A program made the position numbers and the translations under genes. Positions 52,445 to 61,436 of a stretch of DNA of 64,000 bases are shown in pieces (position 1 is the first letter of the stretch; every line of letters begins with the position of its first letter). Source of the DNA: JAEUWI01 sp942492815 (GTDB taxonomy: Bacteria; Hydrogenedentota; Hydrogenedentia; Hydrogenedentales; JAEUWI01); NCBI GenBank assembly GCA_942492815.1, contig OW818658.1, positions 806,001-870,000 on the forward strand, written 5' to 3'. The notes beneath the pieces were generated by a model. It did no database searches. It saw nothing but the letters and a program-made list of their open reading frames with translations, and was not told the DNA's origin.

Positions 52445-55081
52445 TCAGAGAGTGTCGGGACCGGGCGGGGGCGTGATAGCGCGGTTTATCCGTGCGCGCC
52501 AGACGCCATAACCCAAGGTGCCCGCAATTATAATCAAAGTGGCGCCCGCAATCCGAAACCCGAGGAAAAGTCGCGCGGGATGGTAGCTGAACACGACCTC
52601 GTGGGAGCCCGCGGGCACCGCGATGGCCTTGAAGGCTTCGTTGGCCAGAAAAATCGGGGTTTCCTTGTTGTCCACGGTGGCTTTCCAGCCGGGATACATG
52701 GCGTCCATGAAGGTGAGGAGGCGCGGGCCCGGCAGATCGGTCAGGGTGACCGCAACGGAATTGGCCTGGCGCTTCTTGATTGCGATCAGCGGGTTTTCGT
52801 CGCGCTTGTCGGCCAGGATGTCGAATTGGTTGAAGCGCACGGCGCTGGTGGTGGCGGTGGCTTCCAGCGTGAGCGAGGTTTCCGTGATGGCGTAGTCCGG
52901 TAGGGCGATTTCCACCGTGGCCCCTTCTTTCGCGGTCTTGCGCAGGCGCTGGGTCATGCCGTGGACCCAGTTACCGGAAGCAGGGTCGGTAAAGCGAATC
53001 CGCAGCGTGGCGTTGCCTGGGGCCACGTATTGAATGGACAGGGTGTTGTGCCGACCGGTGAATTCGATAGGTGGCAGTTCGAAGGACTGCTTCTTCGCGC
53101 CGCCTTTGGCGTTGAAGTGGAAGGGGCTGCCGTCCTTGTGGGTCAGCGTGCGCCGCTCCACATCGTCGGAGTGCATTCTGTTCTGGACGCTGGCAACTTC
53201 CACGCGGGGAATCGGGATTTCCTGCGCCGCATCGAGAAAGGTGGTCGTCGTACTCATGAAGGGCACGCTTCGCTTCGGGAGGGGACCAACCACGTACTGA
53301 CTGGATAGCCAGAAGGCGCGCTTCAACAGGAGATTGCCGCGCACGTTCGCCTCGGTGGGTTCGTCGGGGTTGATGAGGCGCCGATAGCCTTTCAACCTCG
53401 CTTCGCCCCCGGCCACGTCGCGCACGCGGCCGATGTGGGCGGGCTCATAACCGTTCATGACGCCGCGCAGCGCATAGAGGTGGCGGTTCGCGAGGGGATC
53501 CGTGCCGCGCACGTTGTCCGCCCAGAGGGTCGCGCCGCCGTCGAAGGTGCCGGCCCACTTGGGGAAGTTTTCCCGGTAGATCAGCCAGTGGACATAGGGG
53601 CGGGACCACACGAGGGTCTCGGCGAAGATCAGGGCCACGATGGCCACGCGCCACAGGGGCTTTCCGGGCAGCCAGGCCGCCAGGGCCACGGCGGCCAGGG
53701 TCAGCGCGGGAATGCCGACACCCTTCAGCGGCGTAACCTCCAGGAAGCCGTTCGGCTCCATCAGGGGCCACAGGGAATAGAGGCAGAAGCCGCCGACGGC
53801 CAGCGCCAGGGTCCACGGGAGCGCGCTGCGGCGGGTAAGGACGCGGGTCACGGTATCAAAGCCCATGGCGGCCACCAGCCCGAAGAGGATGAGCCCGAAG
53901 TCCAGCGCCCGGTTGGAGCTGACCATTTCCATGGGCGTGATCTTGTAGACCAGCGTGGCCATGGGGAAGGGCACGCCCATCGCGCAATCGAAGAGCACGA
54001 GGAGAACGCCCAACGCTGGCAGAAGCTCTTTCCAGCGCGGAAAGCCGAGCCCGGCGATGGCCAATATGATCGCGCCGATGCCCGCGCCACGAATCGCCTC
54101 GGACTCGTATTTCAAGCCCGGATAGCGAATGAAATTCTGAAAGAGCTCGTGGAGCGTGCCTTTGTAGACCGGCGGCAGAAAGGTGTATTCCCCGCTGCCG
54201 CCTCGGCTGCCGAAGCTGGAGAGTTCTGATCCCGCCAGGAGCAGGGGAGAGGCCAGCATGCCCCCCAGGCCAAACATCAGGCCAATGAAGAGCGCATCGC
54301 CCGACAACACTCGGACGATGCCGCGCGGGCTGAACTGGAGGGGCCGCTCGATAAGGGTGATGCGGTAGAGCAGGGCGTACATGCCCACGCTGAGCCCGAA
54401 GTAGGGCGCGATATTGATGGCGCCGGAGAGGAGGGCATTGCCCACGATGAGGCTGCACGCCGTGCCGGAAATGACTTTCGTCAACACGGAGGGACTGCGC
54501 AGGGTGTGGCGCGCGATCAGGAAGAGCCAGGGCACCCATGCGACCATGGTGATGAAATGGTATTCGCACACGCGCCGCACCCAGATGGCGCTGAACATGA
54601 AGATGATGGCGGCAAGGAGGCTCGCGAGCAAGGAAAGCTTATGATCCTTCGCTAGATAGGTGATGCCCACGCCCGCGAGGAGGATGTGGAATCCCATGAG
54701 GGCGGCCCAGCCGATCTGGGTGTTCACGGGCGTCGGATTCGTCGTCAGCAGGCTGCGCACGAGGTTGGGCGGGTAGAGTCCCACGCTGACGGGATTGGCG
54801 GCGTAGGGCATGCCCATGAAGGTCAGCGGATTCCAGTAGGGATACTCGCCCTCGCGCTGGATCATGTAATCCATGAAATAGGACAGAGGGCCCTGCGCGC
54901 GATAGATATCATAGCGTCCCGCACGGTTCGGGTCGCCGCTGAAGACCACATAGGAGTAGGTGGCCAGGAGCGCCAGGGTCAACACCGTGACGATCAGCAC
55001 GAAGTCCCGCAGTCCACGGGGGATCTTGTTCATGACCGGCGCGATCGTGGCGCGGGCCTTTGCAGCGAGGGAAGCCGACAT
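52445..55081 (-). CDS. YfhO-family polytopic membrane protein
   Basis: The 878-residue protein has about 12 membrane helices, then a soluble C-terminal region (about 590-850) and a final helix. The early part has GEYPYWNPLTFMGMPYAANP and GLYPPNLV, typical of YfhO (PF09586), a putative GT-C glycosyltransferase that acts on lipoteichoic acid or lipid-linked sugars in Gram-positive bacteria. ATG 55081 overlaps the acetyltransferase stop (ATGA), so the two are coupled. Confidence 0.85.
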   Translation of the reverse strand: MSASLAAKARATIAPVMNKIPRGLRDFVLIVTVLTLALLATYSYVVFSGDPNRAGRYDIYRAQGPLSYFMDYMIQREGEYPYWNPLTFMGMPYAANPVSVGLYPPNLVRSLLTTNPTPVNTQIGWAALMGFHILLAGVGITYLAKDHKLSLLASLLAAIIFMFSAIWVRRVCEYHFITMVAWVPWLFLIARHTLRSPSVLTKVISGTACSLIVGNALLSGAINIAPYFGLSVGMYALLYRITLIERPLQFSPRGIVRVLSGDALFIGLMFGLGGMLASPLLLAGSELSSFGSRGGSGEYTFLPPVYKGTLHELFQNFIRYPGLKYESEAIRGAGIGAIILAIAGLGFPRWKELLPALGVLLVLFDCAMGVPFPMATLVYKITPMEMVSSNRALDFGLILFGLVAAMGFDTVTRVLTRRSALPWTLALAVGGFCLYSLWPLMEPNGFLEVTPLKGVGIPALTLAAVALAAWLPGKPLWRVAIVALIFAETLVWSRPYVHWLIYRENFPKWAGTFDGGATLWADNVRGTDPLANRHLYALRGVMNGYEPAHIGRVRDVAGGEARLKGYRRLINPDEPTEANVRGNLLLKRAFWLSSQYVVGPLPKRSVPFMSTTTTFLDAAQEIPIPRVEVASVQNRMHSDDVERRTLTHKDGSPFHFNAKGGAKKQSFELPPIEFTGRHNTLSIQYVAPGNATLRIRFTDPASGNWVHGMTQRLRKTAKEGATVEIALPDYAITETSLTLEATATTSAVRFNQFDILADKRDENPLIAIKKRQANSVAVTLTDLPGPRLLTFMDAMYPGWKATVDNKETPIFLANEAFKAIAVPAGSHEVVFSYHPARLFLGFRIAGATLIIIAGTLGYGVWRARINRAITPPPGPDTL

Positions 55082-55749
55082 CAGCCGCCCAGGGGCTTCG
55101 CGGGCACGCCGGCCACGATGATATTTTCTGTCTCGATGGGCTTGGCCACGCAGGACTGGGCACCGGTGATGACGCCCGCCGCGATGGCCGTCTTCTCGCG
55201 CACCGCCGTGCCGGTGCCGAGGGAGACGCCCTCGCCCAGGGTGACGTTGCCCGAGACGTGGCAACCGGGGTTGCAGGTGACGAAATTGCTCAGGATCGCG
55301 TCGTGGCCCACGGTGCAGTTGAGGTTGATGAGGACATAATCACCGATGGTGACGTTGGTGGTGACAACGCAGCCGGGCGTGATGACGCCGCCGCGACCGA
55401 TGACGCAGTCGCTGCCCTGAACCAGCGCCCGGGGGTGGATTACCGTGGGGGCGGGCTCGAGACCCGCGTCAATCGCCTTGGCCGCCATGATCCGCTTGGC
55501 CTTCGGCTCGCCGATGGCGATGGAAAAATGCCGGATGCTGATCGGGCCCGCCGCACCGGGAATACCGGCGATGTGCTTGAAGTTCCAGTCTTTTACGACG
55601 GGAAAGTCGCGCCCGCCCACGGTGACGACCTGTGTATCCGTGACGTCATCCACAAAGACGATCAGTGTCCCCGGCCAGGTTTCCTGGACATGCCAGTACA
55701 TTTCCCGGGCGAAGCCGCCCGCGCCGAGGAGGGCGAGTCCCTCGATCAT
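55081..55749 (-). CDS. NeuD-type sugar O-acetyltransferase
   Basis: The 222-residue protein has an N-terminal pyruvyl-transferase-like Rossmann part (LALLGAGGFAREMYWHVQET) and a C-terminal left-handed beta-helix of hexapeptide repeats (about 110-215: VIGRGGVITPGCVV, TIGDYVLINLNCTVGHDAIL, VTCNPGCHVSGNVTLGEGV). His in the TVGHD turn is the usual catalytic base. It should acetylate an amino sugar. Its ATG overlaps the GT2 stop by four bases. Confidence 0.9.
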   Translation of the reverse strand: MIEGLALLGAGGFAREMYWHVQETWPGTLIVFVDDVTDTQVVTVGGRDFPVVKDWNFKHIAGIPGAAGPISIRHFSIAIGEPKAKRIMAAKAIDAGLEPAPTVIHPRALVQGSDCVIGRGGVITPGCVVTTNVTIGDYVLINLNCTVGHDAILSNFVTCNPGCHVSGNVTLGEGVSLGTGTAVREKTAIAAGVITGAQSCVAKPIETENIIVAGVPAKPLGG

Positions 55750-56690
55750 AGCGATCCCTTTCGCAGGCAGGTGCGGACGATGTAGGCCGGCCTGCGCTGG
55801 AGCATGTTGTGGTTGCGCACGATAAATTCTCCCACCAGGCAGAGCACCGCGAGGGTGAGGAGCAGTCCAAAGATGACCGCGTTCAGGATCAGACCGTTCG
55901 TCGTCTCGGTCAGCACGGAAAAGGGGAGGAACCACCCCAGCAGAATCCGGACCACGAAGAGGACCGCCAGCACGAAACACGCCGTGCCCAGGTATTGAAA
56001 AGGCCGCGTGGTAATCCCCACGAGGTTTTCCATGTTGTAGTCGAAGAGCTTGCGGAAGGTCCAGCCCGACTTGCCGTACTTGCGCGGGAAGTGGGTGATG
56101 GGCACCTCGGCGCAGCGCTGGCACTGGGCGATGACATAGGCCGGCTGCCAGGGTTTGAAAGGGCCATACGCGAAGGCCAGAATGAGGCGCGCGTCGAAAA
56201 TCTTGAACGTGCACCCGAAATCGGTGAACTCACTTCGCGAAACGCGTCGCATGATCATGTTGGCGATCTTCGAGGGCAACACCCGGCTGAGGGAATCGCG
56301 CCGGTCCGTGCGGCAACCGCTCACGATGTCGAAACCCGCGTCGTACTTCGCCACAAGCAGGGGCAGTTCGCCCGGATCGAGCTGCAGGTCGCTATCGATG
56401 AAGACAAACTTCGCGCCACGGGCCTGAAGGAAGCCCGCCGTCATGGCCGCGGCCTGTCCCGAGTTCTTGAAGAGGTCCAGAATCGCCGCTACCTTCGGAT
56501 CGCGGTTGAAGATGGCCTGGAGACGCGAAAAAGTGCCGTCGGTGCTACCGTCGTTCACGAAAATGATCTCGTAACTCCGATTCAGCCCTTCCAGGGCCGC
56601 CGAGAGCTTGCCATAGAACTCATCAATACTCTTCTCTTCGAAGTAGCACGTGATGATGACACTGAACTCGGGTGTGGAAGTCGTGGGCAT
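55746..56690 (-). CDS. polyprenyl-phosphate glycosyltransferase, GT2 family
   Basis: The 314-residue protein has a GT2 catalytic domain (FSVIITCYFEEKSIDEFYGK, VNDGSTDG, DSDLQLDPGELPLLV as the DxD region) and two C-terminal membrane helices, like DPM1/GtrB and ArnC. It should transfer a sugar from a nucleotide donor to undecaprenyl phosphate. It heads the glycan operon. ATG 56690 is preceded only by GAGAG. Confidence 0.88.
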   Translation of the reverse strand: MPTTSTPEFSVIITCYFEEKSIDEFYGKLSAALEGLNRSYEIIFVNDGSTDGTFSRLQAIFNRDPKVAAILDLFKNSGQAAAMTAGFLQARGAKFVFIDSDLQLDPGELPLLVAKYDAGFDIVSGCRTDRRDSLSRVLPSKIANMIMRRVSRSEFTDFGCTFKIFDARLILAFAYGPFKPWQPAYVIAQCQRCAEVPITHFPRKYGKSGWTFRKLFDYNMENLVGITTRPFQYLGTACFVLAVLFVVRILLGWFLPFSVLTETTNGLILNAVIFGLLLTLAVLCLVGEFIVRNHNMLQRRPAYIVRTCLRKGSL

Positions 56691-56758
56691 GCGTCTCTCG
56701 CCTGGGTTGGTCGCGGCTACCGCCGCCGCGAAGACCAATTATGCCGAAGGGGGAAATT

Positions 56759-56917
56759 GAATTACGAATTATGAATTGTGAATTAAGAATTGGGGACAAT
56801 GGGGATGGGTCTTATCTTATGGGTCTTATGGGTCGTATGGGTCTTATGGTGCCTCATACCGACCCATACGAGTCATAGGACGCACAAGACCCATATCAGC
56901 CTTCAGCCTTCAGTGCG
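56759..56917. repeat. composite repeat: GAATTNN heptamers around GGGTCTTAT arms
   Basis: Five heptamers (GAATTAC, GAATTAT, GAATTGT, GAATTAA, GAATTGG; 56759-56793) precede degenerate GGGTCTTAT units (56807-56845). The nonamers return inverted (about 56851-56894), followed by CAGCCTT heptamers (from 56897). The plan is that of 37339 and 45021, but both outer heptamers differ and are not complementary to each other here. Confidence 0.8.
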
Positions 56918-56999
56918 CTTGCCTTTCCCACACTACATGATCCACCATGGCCTCAGGGGCCAGAGGCCCCCGAAACCTGAGCTGCCCACGGAAGTACCC

Positions 57000-58790
57000 A
57001 TGTCCATACCCGCCCACGACCCCACCGCTGAATACACCCGACGCCTTGCCGATCGCGAGGCGGCCCGTCGCGCCTATGATATTCGCTTTGACCGCATCGC
57101 AAATGGTCGGCTGGCCGTATTTGTCCTGGCCGTGGCACTCGCGGCGGTTGCCTGGTGGGGCGGTATTTCCTTTGGCTGGCTGGCCCTGCCGGGCGCGGCG
57201 TTCACCGGCCTGGTGGTGTGGCACGAAATCACATCGCGTGCCGCCGCGCGGGCGGACGCCGCCGCCGACCACTATCGCAAGGGGCTGAAACGTATAGATG
57301 GCACCTGGCCCGGCCGTGGACAGGGCCGTCACTTCCCGCTGCCGGAAGAGCATCCCTATGCGTCTGATCTCGATCTCTTCGGGGAGGCCTCCCTCTTCGA
57401 GTTGCTTTGCCAGGCCCAGACTCGCGCGGGGGAGGAGCGCCTCGCCGGATGGATGACCCGGACCCAGTCCGCAGAGGCCATCCGCGCGCGGCAGGAGGCC
57501 GTCCGCGAGCTGGTGGGCCGCCTCGATCTCCGGGAGGATCTCGGCCGGCTCGGCGCCGAAGTGCGGCGTTCCATTCGCGGCGACAGCCTGGCGCGCTGGG
57601 CGGAGCGCGAGGCCCAACTCCCGCAGGGCTGGCAGCGCATGAGCGCCCTGGCCCTCTCCGCGGCCGTGGTCGCATCGTTGGTGCTCATGGTGGAGATGAG
57701 TATTGTAGCGCCCTTCTTTCTCCTGGCCGCCGTGCAACTGGTGGTATTCAAGTTTGTCGTGAAGCCAATGTTGAATGTCGTACGCGTGGCCGAAGAGCCC
57801 GCCCGGGAACTGAACGTACTCGCGACGCTGCTCCTCCGCATCGAGCGGGAGTCTTTCACCAGCGCCCCGTTGAAGGCGATTCAGGAGCGACTGCGCGAGG
57901 GCGGACAGCCCGTCTCCGCGCGCATCGCCCAGTTGGAGCGGCTGGTTTATCTCTACGATCTGCAGGGTAACCAGCTCTTCGCGCCTGTAGCGTTTATCCT
58001 CATGTGGGGCGTGCATGTGGCCTTCGCCATGGAAAACTGGCGCGCGCGCTGGGGACGACACCTGCCCGACTGGCTGGAGGCCGTGGGTGAATTCGAGGCG
58101 CTCCTGTCCCTCGCGGGCTTTGCCTATGAACACCCGAATTACCCCTTCCCCAAGGTGCTGGAAGGTCCGCCATCGCTGGCGGGCGAGGCCCTGTTCCATC
58201 CCTTGCTCAAGCCGGGTGCCTGCGTCGCAAACGACGTCCACCTCGGCGGCGAACTTCGCGTGACTATCGTGAGCGGATCCAACATGTCCGGCAAGAGTAC
58301 GTACCTGCGCGTCGTGGGGATCAACGTGGTCCTCGCCCACCTCGGCGCGCCGGTCGCGGCGAAGTCGCTCCGCCTGACGCCCTTTCAGATCGGGGCCACC
58401 CTCCGCGTGCAGGACTCGATTCAAGGTGGCGTGTCGCGCTTCTACGCGGAATTGCGCCGTCTCAAGGCCGTGGCGGAATTGATCAACGGCGAGACGCCCG
58501 TGCTGTTTTTGTTGGACGAAATTCTCCATGGCACGAATTCTCACGATCGCCAGATCGGCGCCGAGGCCCTGGTGAAATCCTTCGTCGAGCGCGGGGCCGT
58601 GGGCTTCGTCACGACCCACGACCTCGCCCTGACCAAAGCCGCGGACGCCATGGGCGCGGCGGCGAAGAATGTACATTTCTCCGATCACCTCGACGGCGGC
58701 GAACTGCGCTTCGACTACACCATGCACCCCGGTGTGGTGACCCACAGCAATGCCCTGCAACTTATGGCGAATCTGGGCTTGCTGCCTTAG
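57000..58790 (+). CDS. membrane-anchored MutS-like ATPase
   Basis: The 596-residue protein has two N-terminal hydrophobic segments (about 40-75), another pair near 220-260, and a C-terminal MutS ATPase domain. That domain has Walker A GSNMSGKST near 425, Walker B LLDEILHGTNS near 503, and TTHDLAL. The mismatch-recognition domain I of MutS is missing. This is the MutS-family class seen in Bacteroidetes and PVC genomes, whose role is unknown; it may act on branched DNA at the membrane. ATG 57000 follows GGAAG by seven bases. Confidence 0.85.
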   Translation: MSIPAHDPTAEYTRRLADREAARRAYDIRFDRIANGRLAVFVLAVALAAVAWWGGISFGWLALPGAAFTGLVVWHEITSRAAARADAAADHYRKGLKRIDGTWPGRGQGRHFPLPEEHPYASDLDLFGEASLFELLCQAQTRAGEERLAGWMTRTQSAEAIRARQEAVRELVGRLDLREDLGRLGAEVRRSIRGDSLARWAEREAQLPQGWQRMSALALSAAVVASLVLMVEMSIVAPFFLLAAVQLVVFKFVVKPMLNVVRVAEEPARELNVLATLLLRIERESFTSAPLKAIQERLREGGQPVSARIAQLERLVYLYDLQGNQLFAPVAFILMWGVHVAFAMENWRARWGRHLPDWLEAVGEFEALLSLAGFAYEHPNYPFPKVLEGPPSLAGEALFHPLLKPGACVANDVHLGGELRVTIVSGSNMSGKSTYLRVVGINVVLAHLGAPVAAKSLRLTPFQIGATLRVQDSIQGGVSRFYAELRRLKAVAELINGETPVLFLLDEILHGTNSHDRQIGAEALVKSFVERGAVGFVTTHDLALTKAADAMGAAAKNVHFSDHLDGGELRFDYTMHPGVVTHSNALQLMANLGLLP

Positions 58791-59079
58791 GGACGGACCC
58801 GCGCCGACGTACCCCATGTGACGGAACGCGCCGTGAAACGCTGCAGAAACCTGGTGCGCCGCAAGCGATGTCCGCGCGCGGGCCTGTCCCGGTGGAGCAA
58901 GGGAAGAGCATTGGAACCACAAAGAACGCAAAGGGAACAGCTATAGGTCGATTTTTCGCGACCAGCGACTCCTTTTGGATTGCGGTTCCACTTTATTCTC
59001 TGTGTAAATCTGTGGGGAGCTCAGGGAGACGAAAATGGAATTTCCCACAGATTCTCACAGATTCGCACAGATGGGAAGC
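58791..59079. other. gap with mixed repeats
   Basis: CACAAAGAACGCAAAGGGAA (58921-58940) is a lone arm of the AAAGARCGC type. A second element at 58997-59076 is listed separately. I see no gene before the fragment at about 59080. Confidence 0.5.
58997..59076. repeat. inverted CACAGATTYN repeat
   Basis: The left arm (58997-59018) is the complement of TCCCCACAGATTTACACAGA. The right arm (59043-59076) has CACAGATTCT, CACAGATTCG, CACAGATGG. Unit length is 10, spacer about 24 bases. It runs directly into the fragment of a duplicated gene. Confidence 0.75.
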
Positions 59080-59229
59080 GGGGTTGAGGAAGGCTGGGGC
59101 GCAACTGTTCGTGTATCGCGGACTTACTTGCTGCCGAGGTCGCTCGAATGGCCCATGACGGAGACGGTGATTACAGTGTTGCGGGAGTTGGATGGACTGG
59201 GGAAGTTGGTCGATCATATAGCGAGGTAA
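59080..59229 (+). pseudogene. 3' fragment of a paralogue of the next gene
   Basis: The frame ends LEWPMTETVITVLRELDGLG, which matches GEWPMTEAAIGVLRELDALG at the end of the intact gene at 59246-60019. The CACAGATT repeat lies directly upstream where the rest of the gene should be. It is a truncated duplicate, perhaps cut by the repeat. Confidence 0.65.
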
Positions 59230-59245
59230 CGCAGAAGGGATTGTC

Positions 59246-60019
59246 ATGGCAAGTCGGACTCCAAACCATGCAGGGCAAGGGAAGCCTCAACGTATCTGGA
59301 AAAGGATTTTCGCCACGTTACTGGCCATTATGGTCACCACTGCTGTCTGCTTCGCGTTCTGGTCACTGCGCGAAATGAGCAAGATTGCCAGGCTGGCATC
59401 GTGTCGGCCATACTCGATTGCTTGGGTCGCGTCCGATTTTTCAAAGAACTACGGGGGCCTGTTTCCACCCCTCTCCGCCGAACCAGGCCGGCTCATGCTG
59501 GACGTAGACGCTGGACGACCCTATATGTGGGGAATGAACGAATACATATGCGAGTTCGACAAGCAGGGACGGGCAGAGAGCGAGGCGCCGGGAGCCACTA
59601 TCAACGACTGGAGTTACGTTTACCTGGGGTATGTAATAGAGAATCAGGCGCAGTTAGAATTGTTCGCGGAGGCGTACATGCGAATCGTCGCGCAGAAGGG
59701 CGACTTCACGCAGGACATCAAGGTCGCTTCGGGCCAAGGCAACTGTGGCACGGATACGCTCCACCGCATGCGAAGCCAAGACGATCTGCTGGAAATCTTA
59801 CCGTGTTTGCGGGGCAGGCTGGACAGAATTCCACTGGTCATTGAATGGCCTGAAAACCATCGCGGTCCGGTGGCCAAGGTGGTGTCGCTTGCTCCAAAGT
59901 CACGGGGTGATGTCATGCCCTATCCCGGCGAGTGGCCCATGACCGAGGCGGCAATTGGGGTACTCCGCGAATTGGACGCCTTGGGTGCAGGCGAAAGCAC
60001 CGAATCCAACGCCCGCTGA
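59246..60019 (+). CDS. hypothetical membrane-anchored protein
   Basis: The 257-residue protein has one N-terminal membrane helix (about 20-42: RIFATLLAIMVTTAVCFAFW) and an exported soluble part with FPPLSAEPGRLMLDVDAGRP and YVYLGYVIENQAQLELFAEA. This is the style of DUF-type periplasmic proteins of PVC bacteria, but I recognise no family. The final EWPMTEAAIGVLRELDALGA is repeated in the fragment just upstream. Confidence 0.65.
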   Translation: MASRTPNHAGQGKPQRIWKRIFATLLAIMVTTAVCFAFWSLREMSKIARLASCRPYSIAWVASDFSKNYGGLFPPLSAEPGRLMLDVDAGRPYMWGMNEYICEFDKQGRAESEAPGATINDWSYVYLGYVIENQAQLELFAEAYMRIVAQKGDFTQDIKVASGQGNCGTDTLHRMRSQDDLLEILPCLRGRLDRIPLVIEWPENHRGPVAKVVSLAPKSRGDVMPYPGEWPMTEAAIGVLRELDALGAGESTESNAR

Positions 60020-60133
60020 CCCGCCGAGTGCTATACTGCGCTGGCGCGGACGAACACGTCGCCCTGACCGTCAACCGGTTTCCCGGTTGCCGCACTGGTG
60101 CGAAGGACCCATGCGAGCGCTGGAGTCGGCTCA

Positions 60134-61153
60134 ATGAAGGTAGCCATGCTATCGCCCATCGCGTGGCGCACACCGCCGCGCCATTATGGCCCCTGGGAGA
60201 ATGTGGTCTCCCTGCTGACCGAGGCGCTCGTCGCGCGCGGACTGGAGGTCACCCTGTTTGCCACGGGAGACTCTCAGACAAGCGCCACGCTGTCGAGCGT
60301 GTGCCCCATGGGTTACGAGGAAGATCGGGCCATGAATCCCAAGGTATGGGAGTGCCTTCATGTTGCGGAGGTCTTCGAGCGGGGGGGTGAGTTCGACCTC
60401 ATCCACAGTCACTTCGACTTCCTGCCCCTGAGCTATTCCCGCATGACGAAGACGCCGTTGGTTACGACTATCCACGGGTTTTCGTCACCCGACATTCTGC
60501 CGGTCTACAAGAAGTACAACGCGAGCACCAGCTACGTGTCGATCAGCGAGTCTGATCGCTCGCCCGAGCTGGACTACGCAGCCACGGTCTATCACGGCAT
60601 CGATCTGGATCGCTTCACCTTTCAGGGAGAGCCGGGGGAGTACCTGCTCTTTTTCGGGCGCATACACCCGGACAAGGGCACGAAGGAGTGCATCGAGATC
60701 GCACGGAACACGGGTAAGAAGCTCGTGCTGGCGGGCATCGTGCAGGACGCGGAATATTTCGAGCGCGAGGTGCAGCCCCACCTGAACGATGATCGCTGCG
60801 TCTTCGTCGGCAGCGTAGGGCCCGGGCGGCGCGATCAATTGATGGGCGGTGCATTGGCACTGCTTCATCCGATTGGATTCGACGAGCCCTTTGGTCTTTC
60901 CGTGGTCGAAGCCATGGCTTGCGGCACGCCCGTGCTGGCAATCAACCGGGGCAGCATGCCCGAGGTCATCGATCATGGCGTTACGGGATTTCTCGTGAAG
61001 GATGCGCTGGAGATGGCGGAGTCGGTTTTTCGTATCGACGATCTGGATAGAGCACAATGTCGGCGGTGGGTCGAAGAGCGATTCAGCGTGGACCGAATGG
61101 CGCGGGATTATGAACAGGTCTATAGGCGGATTATGGCTGGAGGCGGGAAGTAG
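60134..61153 (+). CDS. GT4-family glycosyltransferase
   Basis: The 339-residue GT-B enzyme starts MKVAMLSPIAWRTPPRHYGP, followed by WENVVSLLTEAL and the LIHSHFDFLPL and TTIHGF motifs of the N-terminal domain. The C-terminal domain has LLFFGRIHPDKGTKECIEIA and the donor-site signature EPFGLSVVEAMACGTPVLA. It should build a cell-surface glycan or glycosylated metabolite. TGGAG nine bases upstream sets ATG 60134. It is not part of the glycan operon at 49.6-56.7 kb. Confidence 0.92.
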   Translation: MKVAMLSPIAWRTPPRHYGPWENVVSLLTEALVARGLEVTLFATGDSQTSATLSSVCPMGYEEDRAMNPKVWECLHVAEVFERGGEFDLIHSHFDFLPLSYSRMTKTPLVTTIHGFSSPDILPVYKKYNASTSYVSISESDRSPELDYAATVYHGIDLDRFTFQGEPGEYLLFFGRIHPDKGTKECIEIARNTGKKLVLAGIVQDAEYFEREVQPHLNDDRCVFVGSVGPGRRDQLMGGALALLHPIGFDEPFGLSVVEAMACGTPVLAINRGSMPEVIDHGVTGFLVKDALEMAESVFRIDDLDRAQCRRWVEERFSVDRMARDYEQVYRRIMAGGGK

Positions 61154-61165
61154 GATCGGGCAAGC

Positions 61166-61300
61166 ATGGAGCGCCGGCGGCCCGCCGGCATTGCACCGAA
61201 GGTGCGCAAAAACATCGCCCAACCAATTGCGCTATGACATCATGTCGCTGAAAACTATGCACCTGTGGTGCATGATGCCGGCGGGCCGCCGGCGCTCCAT
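61166..61300. repeat. REPIN-like element with perfect 26-bp inverted arms
   Basis: 61166-61191 is the exact reverse complement of 61275-61300. Each arm contains the hairpin GCCGGCG-GCC-CGCCGGC and begins with ATGGAGC at its outer edge, like the single palindromes at 10938 and 47802. The spacer is 83 bases. It separates the GT4 gene from a convergent dehydrogenase gene. Confidence 0.8.
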
Positions 61301-61383
61301 AGCGGTGCGTTCCTTCTATTAATCGGGTCATTCTGCGTTTGGTTACGGCACATCATGTGGCAAGAGTGTTGCCTCGGCTCGTA

Positions 61384-61419
61384 AAGAAAAGCCGCATGGC
61401 GTATTGCGCGCCATGCGGC
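61384..61419 (-). terminator. Rho-independent terminator of the PVC-type dehydrogenase gene
   Basis: A perfect 11-bp stem (GCCGCATGGCG and its complement) with a seven-base loop is followed on the minus strand by TTTTCTT, 18 bases after the stop. Confidence 0.9.
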
Positions 61420-61436
61420 TTACCATATCACCTTCA

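Noticed and set aside
57000..58790. Annotating the MutS-like ATPase as mismatch-repair MutS
   Set aside because: It lacks the mismatch-binding domain I, has membrane segments, and is about 270 residues shorter than MutS.
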